From: a virus
Length of the DNA stretch: 30,481 nucleotides
Virus record (IMG/VR): IMGVR_UViG_3300046512_000237
Span: 1-30,481 of that record
Direction: 5' to 3' (one strand)
This document shows, one piece after another, positions 23,311 to 30,481 of this stretch. The notes below the pieces were generated by a model, which was not told the DNA's origin, ran no database searches, and saw nothing but the letters and a program-made list of their open reading frames with translations. How positions within the stretch are numbered: the first letter of the stretch is position 1; the number at the start of each line of letters is the position of its first letter. The translations under genes and the position numbers were made by a program.

Positions 23311-23658
23311 GCTGGCCGATGCGGAGATTTTGCCGCAGGCCAGATGGGGGAACTACTTTTTCAATAGAATCGGCCGATAGCTGCGACTCGGCACGGAACT
23401 TGATCCGCCGCCGAGGGGCAAGCCTGGTTGGAACTGGACAAGTTGCAAGTCTCAATCGGCGAAACAAAATTCAGTTTGCCCAAGCACCCTCACGGGATGG
23501 CGGCTCTTGGGTGAGTTTCTGACCCGACTGAAGGCCTCCAAAAAACATGATTCTTCATGGGTTTTAAAATCAATAAGTTGCGCACTTTTTTTGACATGAC
23601 AACTTCATGGGGTTTTCAGTTTTGTTGATAAAAACCTTTGAAATCTTCGAAATAAATG

Positions 23659-23682
23659 AACCAGCTTCGGCTGGTTTTTTTC
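23659..23682 (+). terminator. Strong Rho-independent terminator without an identified gene
   Basis: AACCAGC (23659-23665), TTCG loop, GCTGGTT (23670-23676), then a T-run. The 300 bases before it have no supported plus-strand gene. It may end a small RNA, or be left from a deleted gene. A TTGACA at 23591-23596 lies upstream, but no -10 box fits the usual spacing. Confidence 0.85.
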
Positions 23683-24028
23683 AAGCCTGTGCTGACCTTG
23701 GGCGTCCTTGGGTGAGGCCGTCCAGGATGCGGGGGTTAAGGTGGAACAGCAGGCCCTGGAGAGAGACGCTATCTAGATTCGCTCATGCAAAGGGACAGGT
23801 CGTTTGATGATGCCTACAACAATCGCTTCCGTCTCCGAGAACCCTCCTTTTGCTAAGACTTGCCGGGATCCACACCACCGCTCAATGATGGTTATGAAGC
23901 GAGCAAATAGATGAGACCTCGAGTTTCCTAAAGTTAACGATAGATGAAACTTTCTAGCGATTAAATAATTGTTAATGGGGGGCTTGAGTATTAAATAAAA
24001 AACTAGTCAATTACGGTCGATATGGCTA

Positions 24029-25213
24029 TCAGGGAATATCTGGATATCGCTTTTCGATGACGTAACTCATAACTGAATGCCAAAGAGAATCGATCATATA
24101 GCCCATTCGTTTTACCTTGCGCATCATCCAGCTCTGGAGTGTCTCGGTCAGACATATTTTTCCATACATTTTGATTTCGTAGGCTTTCTTTGCGCTGACT
24201 CCGGAACCGACAGTTATTCCTATTACCAAAAAAGTGAGTGGATCGTATTCAAGCGTGACCTGAACAAAAGCACCTACTTCGGTGGGCTCCTGTCCGGCTG
24301 TATGGGCAGTAAGCTCAGCACGCAACCTTTCACCCATTAGAAGATAGGGTTCAAAAAGACCATCGGCCTTCAAGCTCTTAACCCATCCATCATAAACGTC
24401 AAGGGCGTTGGAGAAATCCCCCCACAACTTAGGTGCATCAAATGTAATCCTATTATTACCGTTGACGTAGGCGCTTAAATTTTCCGCCAGAACTGTCGCC
24501 CGACGAGGGTCTCTTTCCGTAAGAATCTCATCTACGGCCTGCAAGACTTCGTCCATTTCGAAGACCAGCTTTGTTAAACCTTTTTTGTATTCGGCAATTG
24601 TTTCGGGAATGTCACATCCTGGACGGGGTAGTGGTAGTGTCCAGTGGAAGTCAATGTCCTGTTTGTCGACACGGCGATAGGGAATATTAAGCTGATCATA
24701 GAACGCAGCTGTCTGTAGGTAGGTTTGGCTTTTCAAGCTATGTTCGATTTCGTCAAGAGCCAACTTACGTGACTTGACCCTAAATTCGTCCCGCAATGCA
24801 GACGTCCCGACTATGAATTTTTCTGGCTGGTGTGCGCTACTAATTGTGAGCGTAGCGACGATCTGTTGAGACGACAAAATATACATTTCCCCTTCGTCGT
24901 CCCGCCCTACATGGAGAATGGCAAAAAAACCTTTGAGCGGGGCGCCTAGTTGGTCAACAACATAGGATTTTGGGATGTAATGAGTGGTGCGTCTGTCCTG
25001 AAAATATTTAGCCTGGATGACCCCGACCCGGGGCGGAACCTTATCCGTAAAGCGCTGTTCGGTAGTTCGACGCTGTATGAGGAAATCCGCGCCATCGGTA
25101 TCGACGCTGCGCTCGAGCACCCAAAACCGATCTATTAAAAACGCCCTAGTACGCGCTTCACCAACAGAGCCATTCTCCATCACCGTCAGCCACTTTGGCC
25201 ACGTATCCGTCAT
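24029..25213 (-). CDS. DUF4365/Mrr-like nuclease-domain protein with unknown C-terminal region
   Basis: A 394-residue protein. The N-terminal 100 residues read G-S-V-G-E19-A-R-T-R-A-F-L, V-D-T-D-G-A-D43-F-L-I-Q, then V-G-V-I-Q67-A-K69-Y. This is the E...D...Q-x-K arrangement of PD-(D/E)xK restriction-like folds, closest to DUF4365. A strand A-I-L-H-V-G and a helix follow as expected. Residues about 160-394 are helical and not recognised, with no membrane segment. DUF4365 domains are often found fused to other modules in defence contexts. The gene is transcribed away from the OLD gene and separated from it by about 700 non-coding bases. GGA at about ten bases before the start is a weak ribosome site. 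Codons are more AT-rich than in the prophage, suggesting foreign origin. Confidence 0.68.
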   Translation of the reverse strand: MTDTWPKWLTVMENGSVGEARTRAFLIDRFWVLERSVDTDGADFLIQRRTTEQRFTDKVPPRVGVIQAKYFQDRRTTHYIPKSYVVDQLGAPLKGFFAILHVGRDDEGEMYILSSQQIVATLTISSAHQPEKFIVGTSALRDEFRVKSRKLALDEIEHSLKSQTYLQTAAFYDQLNIPYRRVDKQDIDFHWTLPLPRPGCDIPETIAEYKKGLTKLVFEMDEVLQAVDEILTERDPRRATVLAENLSAYVNGNNRITFDAPKLWGDFSNALDVYDGWVKSLKADGLFEPYLLMGERLRAELTAHTAGQEPTEVGAFVQVTLEYDPLTFLVIGITVGSGVSAKKAYEIKMYGKICLTETLQSWMMRKVKRMGYMIDSLWHSVMSYVIEKRYPDIP

Positions 25214-25931
25214 CTTTTAAGCATCCTTGGTAGCTATTCGACTCGTGTGCATATTGGTTAGCAGTTTACCACTGGAGCCACCTCATTTTGCCCCGCACTG
25301 GATGTGATGTCGGGCTCGGTTGACTAACTTGAGTCACTACTTTTGTCGCGTGGCCGCTTACTCCACACAGTTCAGGCACGCGAAGCCTTTTATATCCGAC
25401 CCGGGTCTGGCCAAGGAGATTTTTCGTCCTGCTGCTAAGCCGGCTCCAGCTTGTAAATACTCTATGACCTCACCCAAAGGATTTCCTTGAAGTCCTGCTT
25501 AAGCAATGAAGCCAAAGCGCAGGCTACGGGCAGCTCACTCAATTCTGCGAGCATCTTCAATTATGTAATTGTCCACGCACTTCGGCAACAGCCTAAATTG
25601 CGTCCGAGCCTCATCCTAAATGAATCGCTTCACGATCGCTCCCGCCACGATCGCAACGATCAGAAGGTTAGACAGGCGACGGTGATTTCACACAGCTTGG
25701 ACCCCCAAAGCTGCCGCTGATGAACCGAAGCTATCGGCCAGAAGCCGTCGTTCCTCCCTTGCTTCTAGCAATCTCCAGAAACACTCAGAATTTACTCGCC
25801 TCCGGTTCTCGACACTCTCCAAACTGTGGGCTATGGTGGCCATCGTTTAGCCATCCTAGTGAAGGGTTTCACGCCTCACAATTACTTAAAAGCATTACGA
25901 CCAGCTCATAATAGGTTCAAGGAAGAGACTT
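25214..25931. other. Intergenic region between divergent nuclease genes
   Basis: About 700 bases with no supported gene. A minus-strand reading ending with a TAG at 25616-25618 encodes a hydrophobic C-terminal tail (NLLIVAIVAGAIVKRFI) with no start codon, perhaps a relic of a membrane protein gene. Promoters for the two divergent genes should lie here, but I cannot single out boxes with confidence. Confidence 0.5.
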
Positions 25932-27725
25932 ATGCGACTTCATAGGCTTTCGATTAACGGTTTCAAGCGCTTGCACACTGCTGAAATAGAGTTTGGTAAT
26001 GCGACCTTTCTGATCGGCGCTAACAATGCGGGGAAGAGTTCGGTACTCAAGGCTATTGGATGGCTGCTGTCTAACAGCAAACGTATGGATATCGAATGCT
26101 TCTGCTCTGAACTAGATGAAGAAACAGGCGAGACGAAAACCACTTGTGACACTGTCGTCCTAGAGGCGGAGTTCAGAAATGTACCTGAAGCCGCTTCCAC
26201 GTGGCGTGGCTTCAAAGGGCGCATCTTCTCGTATGATCCGAAAGACACCGGAGAGACTGGGAAAAGCATTTTCTATCGAAAAACGTACAAGGTTCTCGAA
26301 GATGTCAAGATCGAGTTAAAGACCCTTAAACGAACGATGAAACCAGAATTTGCAGATCTACAGAAACCTGCCGACTTCATCGTCGCCGGGGTTCCCCCAG
26401 AACTAATCGCCGAAGCATTCTCCGCATTAGACAAGAAAATTTCCGCTGGCGACCGAGATAAGCTCGAACTCATCGACGAACTGTGGGACACCAATGAAGA
26501 AGAGGAGTGGGCGCTTAATCCAGGTGGCATCGGTAGCGTCGTTCTCTCTAAGCTCCCTTCCATTCTCATCATCCCGGCGGACGCCGCATCCCACGAAATC
26601 GATCAGAAAAGTGGTGTGCTGCAGAAGATTCTGCACGAGCTATTCAAGGATGTCCGTGAAAGCTCCGCCAATTACAAAGATGCCCAAGCATGTCTGAGCC
26701 TGCTTGCCAAGGAGCTTGATCCAAGTGATGCTGGCTCAGAGTTTGGCAAGATGATGGGGGAATTGAACACCGTCCTTGGTGGGGTCTTCCCAGAGTCTCG
26801 CATTTACGCTGCGGCTGATCTCTCTAGCCCAGATGCACTCGTCCCTACGTTCGCAATTGAAATGTCCAGCAACATCCGCACAAGCGTTGCCAACCAGGGT
26901 ACTGGCATGGTTCGCGCCGCGGTGTTCGGACTGCTGCGGTTTAGGCAACAATGGCTGAAACGACGCGAAGGTAACGATGAGCGCGGACTCATTATTGGGT
27001 TTGAAGAACCAGAGATTTATCTGCATCCGAGTGCTGCAAACCAGATGCGGGATCTGATTTACGATCTGTCCGATCAGAATTCTCAGATAGTTGCCACCAC
27101 TCATTCGCCCTACCTGATCGATCTTTCCCGTAAACCCAAACAGGTCCTCAATCGCTTTCAATACGAAAAAGGGCACACCAGCGTGTTGCCATTTTCGGTA
27201 TCAGAGGAATTCGTCAAGTTGCAAAGCAACGATAAAGATCAGGTCAAAATGCTGATCAAGCTTGACGATCACGTGTCGCGGATATTCTTCACCCGTCGAG
27301 TATTGGTCGTCGAAGGCGATACAGAAGAGGTAGTCATCAAAGAGGCCATTCGCAGAATGCCGCCGGAAATGAAATCACTCGTCCTTTCTGGAAGCGAAAT
27401 GGTCAAGGCTAGAGGTAAAGCCTCAATTATCGGGTTGGTTAAGTACCTGAGCGCACTCAATGTAGATTTCTTTGTTATTCATGATCGCGACAAAGGCACT
27501 GAAGGCGCGGAGAAGTTTAACGAGCCGATCAAGGCTGCAGTGGGTAATGACAAAAAGCTGATCCTTCTAGAGGAGTGCATCGAAGACTTCTTGGGTTACC
27601 CGGCGCCAAGTTCTGAAAAACCCTTCAATGCCTACAAGCGTACTCTTGAATGGGGAGAAGGCTGGGATGGTGTCCCAGAACAGCTCAGAAAACTGTTAAC
27701 CGACATCTATGCTCCATTGATTTGA
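25932..27725 (+). CDS. OLD-family ATP-dependent endonuclease (ABC ATPase + TOPRIM)
   Basis: A 597-residue protein. It has a Walker A motif G29-A-N-N-A-G-K35-S after the N-terminal strand L-S-I-N-G-F-K-R-L, an ABC-signature-like Q-G-T-G-M-V-R-A, and Walker B with G-L-I-I-G-F-E358-E359-P-E. The switch His is in A-T-T-H391-S-P-Y-L-I-D. A C-terminal TOPRIM domain has V-L-V-V-E461-G-D-T-E and V-I-H-D518-R-D520-K-G, then L-E-E-C-I-E-D. This full set matches OLD nucleases such as P2 Old and the GajA half of Gabija, which cleave DNA in phage defence. No UvrD-like GajB follows; the next genes encode HNH-like and Cys/His proteins. AAGGA at 25919-25923 precedes ATG 25932, and a hairpin follows the stop. 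Confidence 0.9.
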   Translation: MRLHRLSINGFKRLHTAEIEFGNATFLIGANNAGKSSVLKAIGWLLSNSKRMDIECFCSELDEETGETKTTCDTVVLEAEFRNVPEAASTWRGFKGRIFSYDPKDTGETGKSIFYRKTYKVLEDVKIELKTLKRTMKPEFADLQKPADFIVAGVPPELIAEAFSALDKKISAGDRDKLELIDELWDTNEEEEWALNPGGIGSVVLSKLPSILIIPADAASHEIDQKSGVLQKILHELFKDVRESSANYKDAQACLSLLAKELDPSDAGSEFGKMMGELNTVLGGVFPESRIYAAADLSSPDALVPTFAIEMSSNIRTSVANQGTGMVRAAVFGLLRFRQQWLKRREGNDERGLIIGFEEPEIYLHPSAANQMRDLIYDLSDQNSQIVATTHSPYLIDLSRKPKQVLNRFQYEKGHTSVLPFSVSEEFVKLQSNDKDQVKMLIKLDDHVSRIFFTRRVLVVEGDTEEVVIKEAIRRMPPEMKSLVLSGSEMVKARGKASIIGLVKYLSALNVDFFVIHDRDKGTEGAEKFNEPIKAAVGNDKKLILLEECIEDFLGYPAPSSEKPFNAYKRTLEWGEGWDGVPEQLRKLLTDIYAPLI

Positions 27726-27753
27726 GGGGCTTGCACCAGTAAAGCCCCCTTCT
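27726..27753 (+). terminator. Hairpin directly after the OLD gene, probable terminator
   Basis: GGGGCTT (27726-27732) pairs with AAGCCCC (27742-27748) around a nine-base loop. It starts immediately after the stop codon. The following CTTCT is a poor T-run, so termination may be partial, with read-through towards the HNH gene possible. Confidence 0.55.
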
Positions 27754-27775
27754 ACTGAAGAGGAGCAAGACTGCT

Positions 27776-27813
27776 ATATCTTTGCGATATTGTCACTCTG
27801 ACTCTCAGAGTGA
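27776..27813. repeat. Two adjacent short inverted repeats
   Basis: ATATC (27776-27780) and GATAT (27786-27790) form one dyad. TCACTCTGA (27793-27801) and TCAGAGTGA (27805-27813) form a perfect 9-bp dyad with a three-base loop. They stand back to back in the gap between the OLD and HNH genes. Confidence 0.6.
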
Positions 27814-27853
27814 TTGGAGTTTCCCTGCCGCGCCGGCGCAGGCTCCGAAACAA

Positions 27854-27896
27854 AAAAAGCGGGGTGCCCTCCAGGCGGGTTGGTTCGTTGGCACCC
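27854..27896 (-). terminator. Possible minus-strand terminator
   Basis: GGGTGCC (27862-27868) and GGCACCC (27890-27896) pair around a 21-base loop. Read on the minus strand, the stem is followed by CGC and seven T, as in an intrinsic terminator. No supported minus-strand gene lies upstream of it, so it may belong to a small RNA or a decayed gene. The remainder of the roughly 490-base gap 27726-28216 holds only short readings that I do not accept as genes. Confidence 0.45.
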
Positions 27897-28216
27897 TCGC
27901 GCAACCTATTTCCGGCCCCTATGAGCTTTGTGCGAAAGTCTGGTTTGGGTTGTGAACTCATGCCTGTTGAGAGGGGCGTGATGCTGCCGGTGTCTACAGG
28001 TATAAATAAGCCAGAAACGGACAGGCATCTCCTTTCTAATGAAGGTTACAAAGCCACTTCGAGATCTTTGGTTATTCGATTCCTGCCCACACACCGCACG
28101 CCTCTGCCAGCGCGATCACAGGCCGAGTCAATCACTGGAGATTGATGGTGGCAAAGCTATATCATTGCGTGAAGAAGACGCCAAAAGTCGCCATTTAATG
28201 CGCAGGGAGTTTGATA

Positions 28217-28999
28217 GTGACCACGAGAGACAATTTTACCGCCGCCACTAAGACAGCGCTTGCCCGCCGGGCAGCGTACTTTTGTTCCAATCCGCGTTGC
28301 CTCAAGCTCACCGTCGGACCGTCTTCGTTGCCGACCAAAGCCCTGACCACGGGCCATGCCGCGCATATTCATGCGGCTTCCAAGCTAGGCCCTCGCTACA
28401 AGGCAACGCAAACCCCTGAACAGCGTGTATCGATTGAAAACGGCATTTGGCTGTGCAGAGAATGCGGAGTCATCGTAGACAGTGATGAACTCGGACACAC
28501 TGACAACCAACTCAGAAAATGGAAGACAGACCACGAAACCATGGTTTCGGAAATTCGCACCGAAGGGTATTCGCGCAGTCTTGCATTGCTCCAGAGCGGT
28601 CGCATGGAGCCGCAAATTGCGAAAAAAATCATCGCTTCCATGGAGGATCGTAGGTCGCTGTGGGTTACTTTCGACGCCGAATTTCCCGACCGAGTCAGAC
28701 AGTCGTTGGACGATCTTCGCTCGCGATTCACTGCCATTCGCTCCGAACTGCAGGATGGAACACCACTTGATGGAATTTTGCTGTCACTGACCAAGACCAT
28801 CTTGGCATTCTTTAATGTGGTTGAGTCATCTGACCTAAGGACATTGCGCTGTGATGGGGGCGATCCTGAATGGCTGCAGTTCAGCGATGCACTGGCAACG
28901 CTCAGGAATGCCATCGGACTGCAGATTGCTAACCTCTCAGACGCCTATGGCATTGCGTTGAGCGAGGATCTGCAGCGTATTGCGCCGCTCAGGGCTTAA
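28217..28999 (+). CDS. HNH-type nuclease-like protein
   Basis: A 260-residue protein. The N-terminal 105 residues show C23-S-N-P-R-C28, A-A-H50-I-H52-A-A-S, a G-P-R-Y segment, N75-G-I-W-L-C80-R-E-C83, I-V-D-S-D and L-R-K-W-K-T-D-H-E. This is the zinc-knuckle HNH layout, with two CxnC pairs framing the AHI and N residues, seen in HNH effectors of bacterial defence genes. The remaining 150 residues are helical, unrecognised, and do not look like a SAVED domain. AGGGAG at 28204-28209 points to GTG 28217 as start; TTG 28211 is too close. It follows the OLD gene by 490 bases on the same strand and precedes the Cys/His protein gene by 89. Confidence 0.75.
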   Translation: MTTRDNFTAATKTALARRAAYFCSNPRCLKLTVGPSSLPTKALTTGHAAHIHAASKLGPRYKATQTPEQRVSIENGIWLCRECGVIVDSDELGHTDNQLRKWKTDHETMVSEIRTEGYSRSLALLQSGRMEPQIAKKIIASMEDRRSLWVTFDAEFPDRVRQSLDDLRSRFTAIRSELQDGTPLDGILLSLTKTILAFFNVVESSDLRTLRCDGGDPEWLQFSDALATLRNAIGLQIANLSDAYGIALSEDLQRIAPLRA

Positions 29000-29088
29000 T
29001 TGCAAAACAACACATATTTGCGCAGCCGTATCGGCTCGTCGGATTTTAGTAAGGTTGAAATCTTGCCGACATGGAATTAGGTGGAAAA

Positions 29089-30222
29089 ATGAATCAGGAT
29101 CAGATCGAATTCAACAAGATTTTGGGTCAGAAGCAGAAAGAGGCTAGTGTCAAAGGGTGCTTACGCGGTGGAGATGAGCAAGCGGGGTGCTCCGGTAAAA
29201 TTGTGCAGGCCCATTCCATTCAGCGGGGGAAAATTCTCGCATCTATCGCGGAGGGCGGTTCAGGGAAGGTTTATTACCTGGGTCTCGCTCCCGCAGACGA
29301 CATGTCATCAATGATTCCAGAGTTCAAGCTGGAAGGGATCAAGAAATTCAGTACCTTCAGTGGCTTCTGCGGTGGGCACGACAAAGCCATATTTCAGCCC
29401 ATTGAAGATGTGGCGTTTACCGCAACGGCCAAGCAAAAGGATATCTACGCTTACCGCGCTGCGGCCAAGGAGCTTCACGCCAACCTTGAGTCGAAGAGAC
29501 TTTGCGAGGTCCAACTGGGCGACAAGCTTGGCGTAGAAGATTTCCCGCCCCATTTCCAGGCGACGCTTCCGCTGATACTGCAAGGCCTCGTGGAGGTGCC
29601 ACCCTTTATTAAGAAAGCGATGCTGGAGGGCGCGGCAAACCATCAAGTTAAGATTAGGTACAAGCAGTGCGAACACAGCATTGCGGAGCTGCGCCAGATT
29701 TGCGATGACCTGATGGGTGCGATAGACCATGATCACCCATCGGAATTCGAACATGTTTATCACTCTCTCGAGGGAGCCTGCCCAGTAGCTTGCTGCACGT
29801 CGTATATCCCGTACTTCGACCACGATGGTAATTGCATCATCTCCGAGCAGGATCAACGGCGGATGGCTCTGTCGCGCGCGACAAGTTGCCTGGAAATGAA
29901 AAACGTAATGCTCAATGTTTTTCCAGAAGCTGGCAGGACGCATTTCATCTTTACATTCTCCAAGGGAAACCAAGCCTTCAAGGATGCGATCGAGCGCCTG
30001 CTCAAACTGGATAATGAATCTCTTAGGATTGGGCTTTCCAACATCCTGCTCAACTACGCCGAGAACTCTGCCTACGGTCCCAAGTACATCGAGGAGAACT
30101 TTAGTCCGGAGCAAATTTCGCAACTCAAGGAGGCCTTTTCGAGCACAGTGTTCGATCCGAGTGCATTCCGAAAGGGCAGCATCAATCTGTTTGTCGAAGC
30201 GATCTGTGTGCCCCCGCAGTAA
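29089..30222 (+). CDS. Cys/His-rich protein of unknown function, possible degenerate HNH/zinc domain
   Basis: A 377-residue protein. Residues 20-110 contain C24-x9-C34, A-H42-S-I-Q-R, a Y-Y-L-G-L strand, F-S-T-F-S-G-F-C94-G-G-H97-D and I-F-Q-P-I-E. The spacing suggests one zinc site formed by C24, C34, C94 and H97, with A-H42-S-I recalling an HNH His. I have the impression that this N-terminal layout recurs in uncharacterised bacterial proteins, but I cannot name a family. The middle is helical; near residue 235 is a Cys cluster (ACPVACCTSYIPYFDHDG) of unknown meaning. AGGTGG at 29079-29084 is four bases before ATG 29089; ATG 29071 has no ribosome site. It is probably in one unit with the HNH-like gene. 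Confidence 0.65.
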   Translation: MNQDQIEFNKILGQKQKEASVKGCLRGGDEQAGCSGKIVQAHSIQRGKILASIAEGGSGKVYYLGLAPADDMSSMIPEFKLEGIKKFSTFSGFCGGHDKAIFQPIEDVAFTATAKQKDIYAYRAAAKELHANLESKRLCEVQLGDKLGVEDFPPHFQATLPLILQGLVEVPPFIKKAMLEGAANHQVKIRYKQCEHSIAELRQICDDLMGAIDHDHPSEFEHVYHSLEGACPVACCTSYIPYFDHDGNCIISEQDQRRMALSRATSCLEMKNVMLNVFPEAGRTHFIFTFSKGNQAFKDAIERLLKLDNESLRIGLSNILLNYAENSAYGPKYIEENFSPEQISQLKEAFSSTVFDPSAFRKGSINLFVEAICVPPQ

Positions 30223-30237
30223 TCGTTGACCAAAAGC

Positions 30238-30270
30238 TCACCGCGGAGCGCCAAGCAGTCGCTGCGGTGA
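30238..30270 (+). terminator. Hairpin after the nuclease-island operon
   Basis: TCACCGC (30238-30244) pairs with GCGGTGA (30264-30270), and AGCG (30247-30250) with CGCT (30260-30263), leaving a two-base bulge and a nine-base loop. The T-run after it is poor. It lies 15 bases past the stop codon and may end the transcript. Confidence 0.5.
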
Positions 30271-30354
30271 TTAGTTCAAAAACATTTGGCTCTGATGCGG
30301 GCTGGCTAGCGCTGCCGATCAGCCCTCAGCTCACCGTTCACATCGTAAATTTTG

Positions 30355-30481
30355 GTAAGCGTCCGCCCAACACACCTTGCGTGATTAAACGGGCGCCCAC
30401 CTGTGCGGCAACAGCTCGGTAATCTCACTCGCCCGCTGCGTCGGCAGGCGTGTAAGAACATCCTTCAGGTAAGCGTACGGA
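30355..30481 (-). mobile_element. IS66-family insertion sequence, end of element (partial)
   Basis: The sequence GTAAGCGTCCGCCCAACAC from 30355 looks like an IS66-type terminal inverted repeat, which typically begins GTAAGCG. Thirty bases inside it a minus-strand transposase reading ends. The rest of the element lies beyond the window. The eight bases before it, AAATTTTG (30347-30354), would be the target duplication if the boundary is right. Confidence 0.75.
30385..30481 (-). CDS. IS66-family transposase, C-terminal end (partial)
   Basis: Read on the minus strand from the window edge, the frame gives P-Y-A-Y-L-K-D-V-L-T-R-L-P-T-Q followed by R-A-S-E-I-T-E-L-L-P-H-R-W and a TAA stop (30385-30387). 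This is the characteristic C-terminal element of the IS66 transposase (TnpC), in the usual orientation relative to the terminal repeat. Only about 31 residues are inside the window, so nothing can be said about whether the transposase is intact. Confidence 0.87.
   Translation of the reverse strand, partial: PYAYLKDVLTRLPTQRASEITELLPHRWAPV

Larger units (their letters stand above)
22970..24028. other. Gene-poor region of about 1 kb
   Basis: No convincing gene on either strand. It contains three tandem copies of GCTTTCCT (23287-23310), an isolated strong plus-strand terminator at 23659-23682, and an AT-rich stretch at 23930-24010. A reading ending at 23777 (GEAVQDAGVKVEQQALERDA then stop) looks like the C-terminus of a protein, but no start or upstream part is present, so it may be a gene remnant. 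Confidence 0.55.

Noticed and set aside
27752-27961. 69-residue minus-strand reading after the OLD gene
   Set aside because: It is Arg-rich, contains the hairpins and the terminator-like stem, and has no ribosome site. It looks like translated non-coding sequence.
1-30481. CRISPR array
   Set aside because: No series of direct repeats with regular unique spacers was seen; the only sizeable direct repeat is the coding 171-bp duplication.

Overview
The window looks like a Pseudomonas chromosome, probably of the fluorescens/putida type. The basis is high-GC coding sequence with Pseudomonas-style codon use in the left half, a tRNA-Pro(GGG) 3' end that reads as a typical gammaproteobacterial tRNA, and TTCG-loop terminators. 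The genus is inferred; no rRNA or housekeeping gene fixes it.

Bases 1-16721 are the right-hand part of a podovirus-type prophage. All genes lie on the plus strand and are tightly packed, many with ATGA or TAATG stop/start overlaps. The order is: end of a probable portal gene, scaffold-like protein, major capsid protein, Bbp16-type cement protein, a small protein with a duplicated module, T7 gp11-like adaptor, gp12-like nozzle, GNAT-like gp13-type protein, gp14-like and gp15-like internal proteins, two large internal (ejection) proteins, an SGNH-hydrolase tailspike, and an exported SGNH hydrolase as last gene. A 48-bp 3' fragment of tRNA-Pro(GGG) marks the attachment site, so the integrase, replication and lysis genes should lie to the left of the window.

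Bases 16722-23000 are chromosomal accessory DNA. They hold a secreted protein with a zinc-phospholipase-C-like H-x3-D-x3-H motif (plus strand). On the minus strand are a CoiA-like zinc protein with a C-terminal Cys4 ribbon, an outer-membrane-type lipoprotein, a GH75-chitosanase-like protein without signal peptide, a small periplasmic protein and a lipoprotein with a metallo-beta-lactamase fold.

Bases 24000-30481 form a lower-GC, nuclease-rich island. It contains a protein with an N-terminal DUF4365/Mrr-like nuclease domain, an OLD-family ATPase-TOPRIM nuclease, an HNH-type protein, and a Cys/His-rich protein of unknown function. It ends in an IS66-family insertion whose terminal repeat begins near 30355. 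The composition and neighbourhood suggest an anti-phage or anti-plasmid defence island, but this is inference from gene families. The best candidates for undescribed biology are the OLD/HNH/Cys-His cluster and the pairing of a phage tailspike with an exported paralogue of its catalytic domain.
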